A stretch of 31,398 nucleotides of DNA from NCBI GenBank assembly GCA_033765345.1, contig JANRIC010000020.1:1-31398 (forward strand), in the 5' to 3' direction. This DNA comes from JANRIC01 sp033765345 (GTDB taxonomy: Bacteria > Bacteroidota > Bacteroidia > Cytophagales > Microscillaceae). Below the pieces are notes generated by a model. It was not told the DNA's origin and ran no database searches. It worked only from the letters and a program-made list of their open reading frames with translations. Position numbers and translations under genes: made by a program. Position 1 is the stretch's first letter; the number at the start of each line of letters is the position of its first letter. Positions 8,068 through 14,542 of the stretch are shown here, one piece after another.

Positions 8068-9117
8068 TTATAAGAATGTTTCACGAATATTACAGGTAGA
8101 TTCTACCCCAATTTTATCATAATTTTTATCCAGCCATTCGGTGGCATACTGCCGCCCCAGATTTTTAAGATACATCAAAAAATCCCAGGTAGCATTTAGT
8201 TTACTGGACACATTGAGATCCCAAATATCCTTTTCGGGGTTGATATTATGGATATTCAAGTGTCTGAATTTATTATTCGGATTAAAACCTTCTTTGAGAA
8301 GTCGCTCAATGAATTCAATTTTACGCATTTCTAGCATCAGGCTTGAATTAAAGCTAAGTTCATTTACCCGGTCTTTGATTTCATCGGCTGTTTTGGGTGT
8401 TTCAGGGATATTAATTGGATTAATCTGAACGAGCATAATATCACTGCACTGGGTACCGTCAATGAGTGGAAAAATGGGCGGGTTACCCATAAAACCACCG
8501 TCCCAGTAATCTTCCCCATCAATGGTGACAGCGTGAAAGAGCTGAGGTAAGTTGGCAGAAGCCAGTACAGCATCTACGGAGATTTCATCCAGTTTGAATA
8601 CTTTGACCCTTCCCCGGCGTACATTGGTGGCGCAGACAAAAAGTTTGGTCACTGTACAGCTTCTCAGGCGGTCAAAATCAACCAATTCTTCCAGAATATT
8701 TTTGAGCGGATTATAACCTGTGGGGTTTATTTGGTAGGGAGAATAATACAGGGAGTATAATTCTGTCATAATAAAACCCAGGGAATAATCCATATTGCCT
8801 TTTTTACTAAAAAACATGTCGTACCAACCAGGCTGAAGTGCCGTAAAAGCGGCTGCTTCTGAATTTTTTTTCCAGAAGATTTCCAGTAATTCTCTGGCTT
8901 TTTCGGGTCCTTGGATTTGAAGTCCATAGGCAAGAATGGTTGCATTCATGGCGCCGGCACTGGTTCCGACAAAGCCATCGAGTATGATACTTTTTTCTTC
9001 CAGAAAGCGGTCTAATACTCCCCAGGTAAAAGCACCGTGTGCGCCTCCACCTTGTAAAGCTACTGCCAGATGTTTTTCGGTGTTTTTTGCCATACGCTCA
9101 ATTTTGGTTAAAAACAT
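8068..9117 (-). CDS. patatin-like phospholipase
   Basis: A 349-residue protein (341 if it starts at ATG 9093, MAKNTEKH, which is equally plausible). Patatin family features are in order: oxyanion loop GGGAHG (23-28), nucleophile motif GTSAG with Ser53, and the DGG motif with catalytic Asp206 (YWDGGFMGNPP). Together they form the Ser/Asp dyad of lipid acyl hydrolases. No signal peptide is visible, so action on cytosolic or inner-face lipids, or on stored lipid/polyester, is likely (inference). Length suits bacterial patatins. Its start lies 8 bases after the stop of the M28 peptidase gene on the same strand, so the two are probably co-transcribed. Confidence 0.9.
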   Translation of the reverse strand: MFLTKIERMAKNTEKHLAVALQGGGAHGAFTWGVLDRFLEEKSIILDGFVGTSAGAMNATILAYGLQIQGPEKARELLEIFWKKNSEAAAFTALQPGWYDMFFSKKGNMDYSLGFIMTELYSLYYSPYQINPTGYNPLKNILEELVDFDRLRSCTVTKLFVCATNVRRGRVKVFKLDEISVDAVLASANLPQLFHAVTIDGEDYWDGGFMGNPPIFPLIDGTQCSDIMLVQINPINIPETPKTADEIKDRVNELSFNSSLMLEMRKIEFIERLLKEGFNPNNKFRHLNIHNINPEKDIWDLNVSSKLNATWDFLMYLKNLGRQYATEWLDKNYDKIGVESTCNIRETFL

Positions 9118-9125
9118 TTAAAAAT

Positions 9126-10505
9126 TTATAAACCATATTCTGCAATCAGATAAACCAGGGCTGCCATAGCCGCCGCTCCCAATTGCAATTCACGGGGGTT
9201 TACTTGATCAAAAGTATCCACGGCGGTATGATGATAATCAAAATATCTTTGGGAATCTGGAATAAGGGCTGCCAATGTGACATTCTGTGATTTCAGGGGT
9301 CCGATATCGGCTCCTCCGCCTCCTTTGACTAGGGCTATCCCATAAGGCTCAAAAAGTTTTTGCCATTTTTGTACTTCCACAAATTTACCATAATCATCGT
9401 CTATTCCCAATGATTGTGGAGTAAAACCTCCGGCATCCGATTCAATCGCAAAAATATGCTTTTCTTTGTTGTCTTCTGCCAGTTCGGCATATTTTCGCCC
9501 TCCGCGAAGGCCGTTTTCCTCATTCATAAACATAACCGCACGAATGGTTCTTTTGGGTTGAATGCCCAGGGTTTTGAACAATCTAAGCACATCGATAGAT
9601 TGCACACAGCCTGCGCCGTCATCATGGGCACCGTCTCCATTGTCCCAGGAATCCAGGTGCCCACCTACCACGATAATTTCATCGGGGTATTGCGTGCCTT
9701 TGATTTCTCCTACGACATTGTAAGAAAGTACATCAAGAAGCATCTGACAAGTAGTACGAAAATAAAATTTTAGGTTTGGGTCGTTTTTCAGCAATCCGCT
9801 TAATAATTCGGCACCTCGGGTGCTGATGGCTACGGCCGGAATTTGGGGGATATTCAACTGATAGCCCAAGCTTCCCGTATGAGGTTGATCATCCAGATTG
9901 ACAGTCAGAGACCTCACTACTACGCCGATAGCTCCATATTTTGCCGCCTCGGAAGGTCCCAAAAAACGCTGATTCACAGCTCCGCCATAAGCCGCAAAAG
10001 TACTCACGAGGGTTGGGTCCATCGGTCGGTTATAAAAAACAATTTTGCCCTCTATATTTTTTTTGCCCAGTTTTTCAAGTTCTTCAAAAGATTTCACCTC
10101 GATTACCGAAGCACTGACACCAGCAGGTCCAGTACCCACAGAATTCCCCAGGGCGCAGACGGGTACTTCCTGCGAGCCCAAAAGTTGGGAATTGGTAATG
10201 CGCCCAATTTCTTTTTCACCTCTTAGCCAATGAGGCACCATGACATCTTGCAAAAACACCCGGCTAAGTGCCAGGGTATCCATGATCTGCCTGGTAAACT
10301 CAACCGCTGCTGCGGCTTCGGGAGAGCCAGAAAGTCGCCCTCCGATGCGATTAGAAAGATATTCCAGCCATTGATAGCCAACAGGGTTTTTCAGTGCTTC
10401 GCTGTAAATCTTGCGAATCATCAAAGAATCGTTTTGCGGGTTTTGAGCAAAAACCAAAGATGTGGTCGTTAAATAAAATACGCTAATCAAAAAAACAAAT
10501 TTCAT
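9126..10505 (-). CDS. secreted M28-family metallopeptidase (carboxypeptidase Q-like)
   Basis: A 459-residue protein from ATG 10505 (MKFVFLISVFYL) with a signal peptide cleaved near SLVFAQ. It has the M28 di-zinc layout with an inserted PA-type domain (about 110-240). Metal ligands are His283 and Asp285 in GGHLDSWD, Asp295 in HDDGAG, Glu329/Glu330 in NEENG (catalytic Glu and ligand), Asp357 in ESDAGG, and a His in YFDYHHTAVD (425/426). All key residues are present, so it should be an active exopeptidase, probably periplasmic or secreted. It is followed after 8 bases by the patatin gene. A start at TTG 10514 is possible but less likely. An unclear open frame overlaps its 5' end. Confidence 0.92.
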   Translation of the reverse strand: MKFVFLISVFYLTTTSLVFAQNPQNDSLMIRKIYSEALKNPVGYQWLEYLSNRIGGRLSGSPEAAAAVEFTRQIMDTLALSRVFLQDVMVPHWLRGEKEIGRITNSQLLGSQEVPVCALGNSVGTGPAGVSASVIEVKSFEELEKLGKKNIEGKIVFYNRPMDPTLVSTFAAYGGAVNQRFLGPSEAAKYGAIGVVVRSLTVNLDDQPHTGSLGYQLNIPQIPAVAISTRGAELLSGLLKNDPNLKFYFRTTCQMLLDVLSYNVVGEIKGTQYPDEIIVVGGHLDSWDNGDGAHDDGAGCVQSIDVLRLFKTLGIQPKRTIRAVMFMNEENGLRGGRKYAELAEDNKEKHIFAIESDAGGFTPQSLGIDDDYGKFVEVQKWQKLFEPYGIALVKGGGGADIGPLKSQNVTLAALIPDSQRYFDYHHTAVDTFDQVNPRELQLGAAAMAALVYLIAEYGL

Positions 10506-10767
10506 AGGATACAATCAAGCAATTTTTGGTGAATAATGCGTTCGTTGAATACAAATCGCTGAGTACGGCTTCTCTGAGGATGTACATCTCATTTCGGTTG
10601 GTATCTTCGGCGTTGCATTCTATTTTGCCCCGAATATACATCGGTTTATTGGAATAAATGACTTTGTTTAGAGGATAAACTTCTAAAATAGTTTTAGCCC
10701 CGTGTATTAAAGTTAGGCTTTTGGCATTTTTAGAGAAAGTAGGATTAAAGATATAAGCCGAAAACAA
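10483..10767 (-). pseudogene. unrecognised open frame, possible gene remnant
   Basis: An open frame of about 95 codons with no ATG near its 5' end (only TTG, ATA and ATT codons after an upstream TAG at about 10824-10826). It overlaps the 5' end of the M28 gene in another frame. The protein has protein-like patterning in the middle (HGAKTILEVYPLNKV, NKPMYIRGKIECNAED) but I do not recognise a family. It may be the 3' piece of a broken gene, because repeats (10801-10925) sit where its 5' part would be. It could also be chance; confidence is low. Confidence 0.25.
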
Positions 10768-10800
10768 AATCGCATCAGGCTGTAGTATTCCTAAGACAAG

Positions 10801-10925
10801 GAGGCGGGTGTTCGTCGGGGGCTAAAAAATCCTGGGGAAGCCCGTCCAACACCTGCCTCGGGCTAAAATACTTTTTAGACTGCGAGGAAGGTGCGTGCAG
10901 GGGGCTAAAAATTTCTGGGGAAGCC
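10801..10925. repeat. structured repeat block with nested hairpins
   Basis: Two 26-base copies (10817-10842 and 10900-10925) match at 24 of 26 positions. Both start GGGGGCTAAAAA and end CTGGGGAAGCC. A shorter relative (GGGCTAAAA) begins at about 10859, giving a period near 41-42 bases. The first copy sits inside a hairpin: GAGGCGGGTGTT (10801-10812) pairs with AACACCTGCCTC (10848-10859) with one G-T pair, plus an inner GGGCT/AGCCC stem. CTAAAA (10863-10868) pairs with TTTTAG (10873-10878). The block is GC-richer than its surroundings and non-coding. Confidence 0.7.
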
Positions 10926-10984
10926 TGAAAGTTTAAATGAACTTACTCCCATAGGCTGGTTTTTGATACCAACCAAGGTCTAGC

Positions 10985-11056
10985 GGCTTTGTACTCTACA
11001 GTTTTTTTCTTAATTTTATTGCGTTTATCCACTTGGGATAAAGACATAAACGCAAG
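10985..11056. repeat. direct repeat A, left flank of the restriction-modification pair
   Basis: 72 bases that align along their whole length with 13020-13092 on the other side of the restriction-modification genes. The last 36 bases (11021-11056) differ from 13057-13092 at one position. This core carries an outer stem GCGTTTAT/ATAAACGC (11021-11028 with 11046-11053) and a competing inner stem TTATCC/GGATAA. Downstream, CATAAACGCAA (11045-11055) can pair with 11062-11074 leaving two bulged bases, and the unit ends in GTTATAAG (11078-11085). Confidence 0.8.
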
Positions 11057-11152
11057 GGTTGTTGTGTTTGTATGGTTGTTATAAGTGACACCTCAAATTT
11101 CAACAATTGGACAAAAACCTAATAATATACTCACTAGCTGATTTGATTTTTG

Positions 11153-11160
11153 TAACTTTG
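11153..11160 (+). promoter_or_regulatory. -7 element TAACTTTG of the restriction gene
   Basis: TAACTTTG fits the Bacteroidota -7 consensus TAnnTTTG and ends only 4 bases before the ATG at 11165. No TTG was found at the -33 position. Transcription from here would give a leaderless or nearly leaderless message. Confidence 0.5.
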
Positions 11161-11164
11161 TAAT

Positions 11165-12082
11165 ATGGATTTAAAGGAAAAAAATAAATATAAATTGGAG
11201 TTTAAAACAGAACTTGACAAGTTTGCTGACAGACTTGAAAAATATGTTTCAACTGACAATGGCGACTGGTCTATAAAAGGTTTTATTGACGTTTACAAAA
11301 ACGTTTATACTATATCTTCGGACACAAAAATTGTTTCTAAAATACTTGAAATACATATTTTTCCTCAAATTTTGCAATTTGCTCAAAGTATTAACTACAA
11401 AATAATACTTGCTGAAAAACAAAATTGGTATCCTGATTTAACCTTTGTACACAATAAAAATGAGCATGTTAAATTTGCAGTTGATATTAAAACTACTTTC
11501 AGACGCAACGATAAAACTGCTGGTTTTACTTTAGGTAGCCATGGTGGTTACTTTAAAGAAAGAGACAAAGACAAGAATATCCAGTTCCCATATAGCCAAT
11601 ATACAGGACATTTTTGTTTAGGTGTTATTTATACGAGAACTGACATTTCAGATGATTTTTCCGAAACAGAAATTTTCCAAGTTCAAGAATTGCAAGAAGA
11701 ATACGAAACACCAAATAAAAAAATTGGTGAAAGAGAAGTTACAACCGTAAAAAATCTAAAATCAATAACCTCTGTAATTAAAGATTTTGACTTCTTCGCC
11801 TCTGAAAAATGGAGAATTGCCAGCGATAAACAAGGTTCTGGAAATACAGCGAACATTGGTTCTATTGTAGATATTGATGATTTGAAAAATGGCAATGGCA
11901 TTTTTAGTCAATTAGGCGAAGAATGGTTTGACGAATATTGGATCAATCACGGTTCTGCCACAATGATAAAAGATGGGAAAACTGTAAAAATAACCACTCT
12001 AAAAGACTTTTTAGAATTTAAAGGAAGGACTGACTTGTGGGATAAAATAGTCTTAAAAACTACAAATAAGAAAGAGAAATGA
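11165..12082 (+). CDS. EcoRV-type type II restriction endonuclease
   Basis: A 305-residue PD-(D/E)XK endonuclease clearly related to EcoRV (recognised from the EcoRV sequence by memory). Catalytic residues keep the EcoRV spacing: Glu62 (EcoRV Glu45), Asp91 in WYPDLTF (Asp74), Asp107 and Lys109 in VDIKTT (Asp90, Lys92). The recognition loop is GSGNTA (224-229), against GSGNTT in EcoRV, followed by the shared NIGSI. Cleavage at GATATC is therefore the best guess, not proven. It is about 60 residues longer than EcoRV, through an N-terminal extension of about 17 residues and an insert at about 170-205. It lies in AT-rich DNA and overlaps the methyltransferase gene by ATGA. No controller-protein gene is visible. 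Confidence 0.9.
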   Translation: MDLKEKNKYKLEFKTELDKFADRLEKYVSTDNGDWSIKGFIDVYKNVYTISSDTKIVSKILEIHIFPQILQFAQSINYKIILAEKQNWYPDLTFVHNKNEHVKFAVDIKTTFRRNDKTAGFTLGSHGGYFKERDKDKNIQFPYSQYTGHFCLGVIYTRTDISDDFSETEIFQVQELQEEYETPNKKIGEREVTTVKNLKSITSVIKDFDFFASEKWRIASDKQGSGNTANIGSIVDIDDLKNGNGIFSQLGEEWFDEYWINHGSATMIKDGKTVKITTLKDFLEFKGRTDLWDKIVLKTTNKKEK

Positions 12083-12996
12083 AAGTAATTGTGCCGCCAA
12101 TAAAAAGTCAAGGTATAAAAACCAAGTTAGTTCCTTGGATTATGGAACTTGCACCAAAAGTCATAGGAAAATGGATAGAACCATTTTTAGGCACTGGTGT
12201 AGTTGCATTTAATTCTGGCTACAAAAAGGCAATTTTAAACGATACAAATCCACATATAATAAACTTCTATAAGTCAATTCAAAATAGAGAAGTTTCAGCA
12301 TCTTTGATGAAACATTATTTAGAACGGGAGGGTGAATTATTGAGCAAGGCAGACAATAATGGCTACGAACATTATTTGAAAGTTCGTCATCGATTCAATA
12401 GTGGAGAATATTCACCTTATGATTTTATTTTTCTCTCGAGAGCAGGCTTTAATGGAATGATGCGTTTTAACAATAAAGGAAATTGGAATATTCCTTTTTG
12501 TAAAAAACCAGATCGTTTTGCGCAAGCATATATTACAAAAATTACTAATCAAGTCTCTAGAGTTTCGCAAATTATTCAACCTGAACCAAATTGGATATTT
12601 TACAATAAATCATTTGCGGAAATTATTCCATTAGCAACGGCAAACGATATTATTTACTGTGACCCACCATACTATGGCAGACACGTTGACTATTATAATG
12701 GCTGGACAGAAAAAGACGAAGAACTTTTGTTCAACTTATTAATTGAAACAAAAGCAAAATTTGTTCTTTCAACTTGGCACCATAACGATTGGCGACAAAA
12801 TGAAATGATAGACAAGTTTTGGAACAAATTTAATGTTCTTACCAAAGACCATTTTTACCACAACGGAGGCAGCATTAAAAACAGGCGAACGGTGGTAGAA
12901 GCGTTGGTTTGCAATTTCGATACCAATAACTTCGCAGCACATAATCACGAACTAAAAATAAAGCGACAAGGACAGCAATTACAAATATGGGCTTGA
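12079..12996 (+). CDS. DNA adenine-N6 methyltransferase (Dam/M.EcoRV-like)
   Basis: A 305-residue D12-class adenine methyltransferase that should protect host DNA from the preceding endonuclease. SAM-binding motif I is EPFLGTGVVAFN (34-45), then LNDTNP (53-58), FLSRAGFNGMMRFN (118-131) with NIPF (137-140) as in Dam-family enzymes, and catalytic motif IV DPPY (195-198) within IYCDPPYYGRHVDYYN. The order is that of the alpha group. Length is typical. The start codon overlaps the endonuclease stop (ATGA), so translation is coupled and the methylase is made after the nuclease on the same message. Methylation of an adenine within GATATC is inferred from the partner. Direct repeat B begins 24 bases after the stop. 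Confidence 0.93.
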   Translation: MKVIVPPIKSQGIKTKLVPWIMELAPKVIGKWIEPFLGTGVVAFNSGYKKAILNDTNPHIINFYKSIQNREVSASLMKHYLEREGELLSKADNNGYEHYLKVRHRFNSGEYSPYDFIFLSRAGFNGMMRFNNKGNWNIPFCKKPDRFAQAYITKITNQVSRVSQIIQPEPNWIFYNKSFAEIIPLATANDIIYCDPPYYGRHVDYYNGWTEKDEELLFNLLIETKAKFVLSTWHHNDWRQNEMIDKFWNKFNVLTKDHFYHNGGSIKNRRTVVEALVCNFDTNNFAAHNHELKIKRQGQQLQIWA

Positions 12997-13019
12997 TAAG
13001 GAGGAACACTAGGCATACT

Positions 13020-13092
13020 GGCCTTGTACTGTGCCGCTTTATACTTAATTTTACTAGCGTTTATCCACTTGGGATAAGGACATAAACGCAAG
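13020..13092. repeat. direct repeat B, right flank of the restriction-modification pair
   Basis: 73 bases aligning with repeat A (10985-11056), in the same orientation. The 36-base core 13057-13092 has one difference from the left copy; the first 30 bases match at 23 positions. The same outer (GCGTTTAT/ATAAACGC) and inner (TTATCC/GGATAA) stems are possible. The copies are 2035 bases apart and contain only the two restriction-modification genes. Confidence 0.8.
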
Positions 13093-13140
13093 TTCGTAAT
13101 TAACACAGATAAGGGTTTGCGTTTATGGGGATGTTAGCGG
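13081..13140. repeat. hairpin site ending in GTTAGCGG (attC-like, tentative)
   Basis: CATAAACGCAA (13081-13091) pairs perfectly with TTGCGTTTATG (13117-13127) around a 25-base loop. This is followed at 13133-13140 by GTTAGCGG, the exact reverse complement of CCGCTAAC at 13682-13689 beyond the VOC gene. The right arm AAGGGTTTGCGTTTATGGGG (13111-13130) resembles the left arm of the site at 13690-13710. The layout recalls the simple R' end of an integron attC site, but the strict GTTRRRY consensus is not met. Confidence 0.45.
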
Positions 13141-13175
13141 TTATTTTAAGGACGACCCTAAATTGACAGAAGAAA

Positions 13176-13664
13176 ATGACAAGAACTAAATATCTATTGA
13201 CAACGATAACTTTTGTAGTTTTTATTCAACTGCTATTTTCTTGTGGCGACAATTCAAAAACGACAATCAAACAAACAGACAAGAATATTATGACGACAAA
13301 ATCAAACCCTGTTGTATATTTTGAAATTCCAGTAACTGATATTGACAGAGCAATAAAGTTTTACAAGGCTGTGTTCCATTTTGACTTTGACAAAGACAAC
13401 ATTGACAACAACGAAATGGCTTTATTTCCATTTACAGACGGCCACTCAGGAATTTCGGGAGCATTGGCAAAAGGCGAAATCTATAAACCAACAAAAGACG
13501 GAGTTGTAATTTACTTTACGACAGAAAATATTGACGAAACACTTCATTTGGCTACCTCAAATGGTGGACAAGTTTTATATCCTAAAACGGACAATGGAAT
13601 AGGACTTGTTGCAGAATTTGAAGACACAGAAGGAAACAGAATTGCTTTATATCAAATGAAATAA
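13176..13664 (+). CDS. lipoprotein with a VOC (glyoxalase/bleomycin-resistance) domain
   Basis: A 162-residue protein. Residues 1-22 are a lipoprotein signal with lipobox LFSC (Cys23), then a polar linker (24-43), then one VOC domain (about 45-162) with VYFEIPVTDIDRAIKFYKAVF, ending DTEGNRIALYQMK. VOC domains use paired beta-alpha-beta-beta-beta units for metal-dependent isomerase or dioxygenase reactions, or for drug binding. An internal ATG at 13290 (MTTKSNPVVYFEIP) would give a normal cytosolic VOC protein, so the lipoprotein part may be a later addition, or both forms may be made. The gene is AT-rich and stands alone between GTTAGCGG (13133) and CCGCTAAC (13682). Substrate unknown. Confidence 0.85.
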   Translation: MTRTKYLLTTITFVVFIQLLFSCGDNSKTTIKQTDKNIMTTKSNPVVYFEIPVTDIDRAIKFYKAVFHFDFDKDNIDNNEMALFPFTDGHSGISGALAKGEIYKPTKDGVVIYFTTENIDETLHLATSNGGQVLYPKTDNGIGLVAEFEDTEGNRIALYQMK

Positions 13665-13681
13665 TGACGACAAAAAAACAA

Positions 13682-13815
13682 CCGCTAACAAGGGTTTTGC
13701 ATTATGGGGGCTGACGTTCTTCGTATGAACATTTGTGCTAAATGCAACATTTGTGCTTCGTATGAACTTTTGTGCTAAAATCCCCCACAACGCAAAGCCC
13801 CAAACCGTTATGGGC
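13682..13815. repeat. 134-base imperfect palindrome (attC-like, tentative)
   Basis: The site starts with CCGCTAAC (13682-13689) and ends with GTTATGGGC (13807-13815). The arm 13692-13710 pairs with 13782-13800 at 17 of 19 positions with two single mismatches, one of the pairs being G-T. The long loop (13711-13781) holds two 24-base direct repeats (13719-13742, 13756-13779; 23 of 24 identical, starting CTTCGTATGAAC) and three copies of AACWTTTGTGCT. Conserved ends around a large imperfect hairpin recall integron attC sites, although R'' and R' deviate from RYYYAAC/GTTRRRY. Confidence 0.55.
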
Positions 13816-13830
13816 AAATTTTAAATACTC

Positions 13831-14495
13831 AGGAAAAAACAAATCTTTGGTTCTTCCATGCTTTTAGCGTGTTGTGAAGATGAAGATACAACTCCAAAAC
13901 CACAAAGTAATTCAATAAACAAAAATCTTCCCTTGGGAGCTTCAAGAGTAGAGGGAGCAAGACCTGAGTTTGAAAGTTATCGTTACGAACTTTGGAAAAA
14001 CTTGAAAGAAAACGGTTGGACTTTTGACTTCATTGGAACACAGTCCGATAATGCTTCTTATCCAACATTTAACAATGATAATTTTGACATCGACCACGAA
14101 GGACGAGGCGGTTGGACATCAGGCGAAATATTGGAAGGTTTAAATGACTGGTTAAATAAAACTGGCTCACCTGACATTGTTCTTTTTAGTTCACCAGGAG
14201 GAAATGATATATTGAACGGTCAAAATTATAACCAAACCATTTCAAACATTAATGCAATTATTGATGTTTTGCAAACCAACAATCCAAATGTGACAATAAT
14301 AATTGAATAGCCTGCACAAGGTCGTGCCGATTTTATGACAACGGAATTTACAAACGCATTTAACCAAATACGACAGGATGTATTGACCATTTCAAATCAA
14401 CAGACGGCATCAACTTCGCAAGTTATACCCGTTGATATGTTCACGGCACGGGATTTACCGACAGTTATTTAGCCGAAAAAACGATAATGTTTTAA
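13831..14495 (+). pseudogene. decayed SGNH/GDSL-hydrolase lipoprotein gene
   Basis: A clear SGNH-hydrolase reading: block I LPLGASRVEG, then YRYELWKNLKENGW, GRGGWTSGEI and the GGND block (SSPGGNDILNG). Three lesions are visible. (1) The lipoprotein signal KKQIFGSSMLLACC is preceded in frame by AGG at 13831 where an ATG is expected. (2) A TAG at 14308-14310 replaces what should be CAG, since the frame continues as PAQGRADFMTTEF. (3) Near 14446 one base is missing, after which GFTDSYLAEK continues in another frame. The catalytic Asp/His block near the C terminus is gone and the frame ends at 14495. A 150-residue product from ATG 13858 to 14310 is possible but would lack the C-terminal half. Confidence 0.8.
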
Positions 14496-14498
14496 ACC

Positions 14499-14542
14499 TT
14501 TGTCTGGCTAAAACGTCTAACCAGCAAAAAAATCCAGACAAA
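14499..14542 (+). promoter_or_regulatory. hairpin covering the translation start of the serine hydrolase
   Basis: TTTGTCTGG (14499-14507) pairs perfectly with CCAGACAAA (14534-14542). The last A is the first base of the ATG at 14542. An alternative inner CTGG/CCAG pairing exists. A structure here could gate ribosome access, or it may be the end of another palindromic site. Confidence 0.4.

Noticed and set aside
13719..13779. Short repeats as a possible CRISPR array
   Set aside because: Only two or three copies, no uniform spacers, and the repeats lie inside the loop of a larger palindrome; no cas gene nearby.
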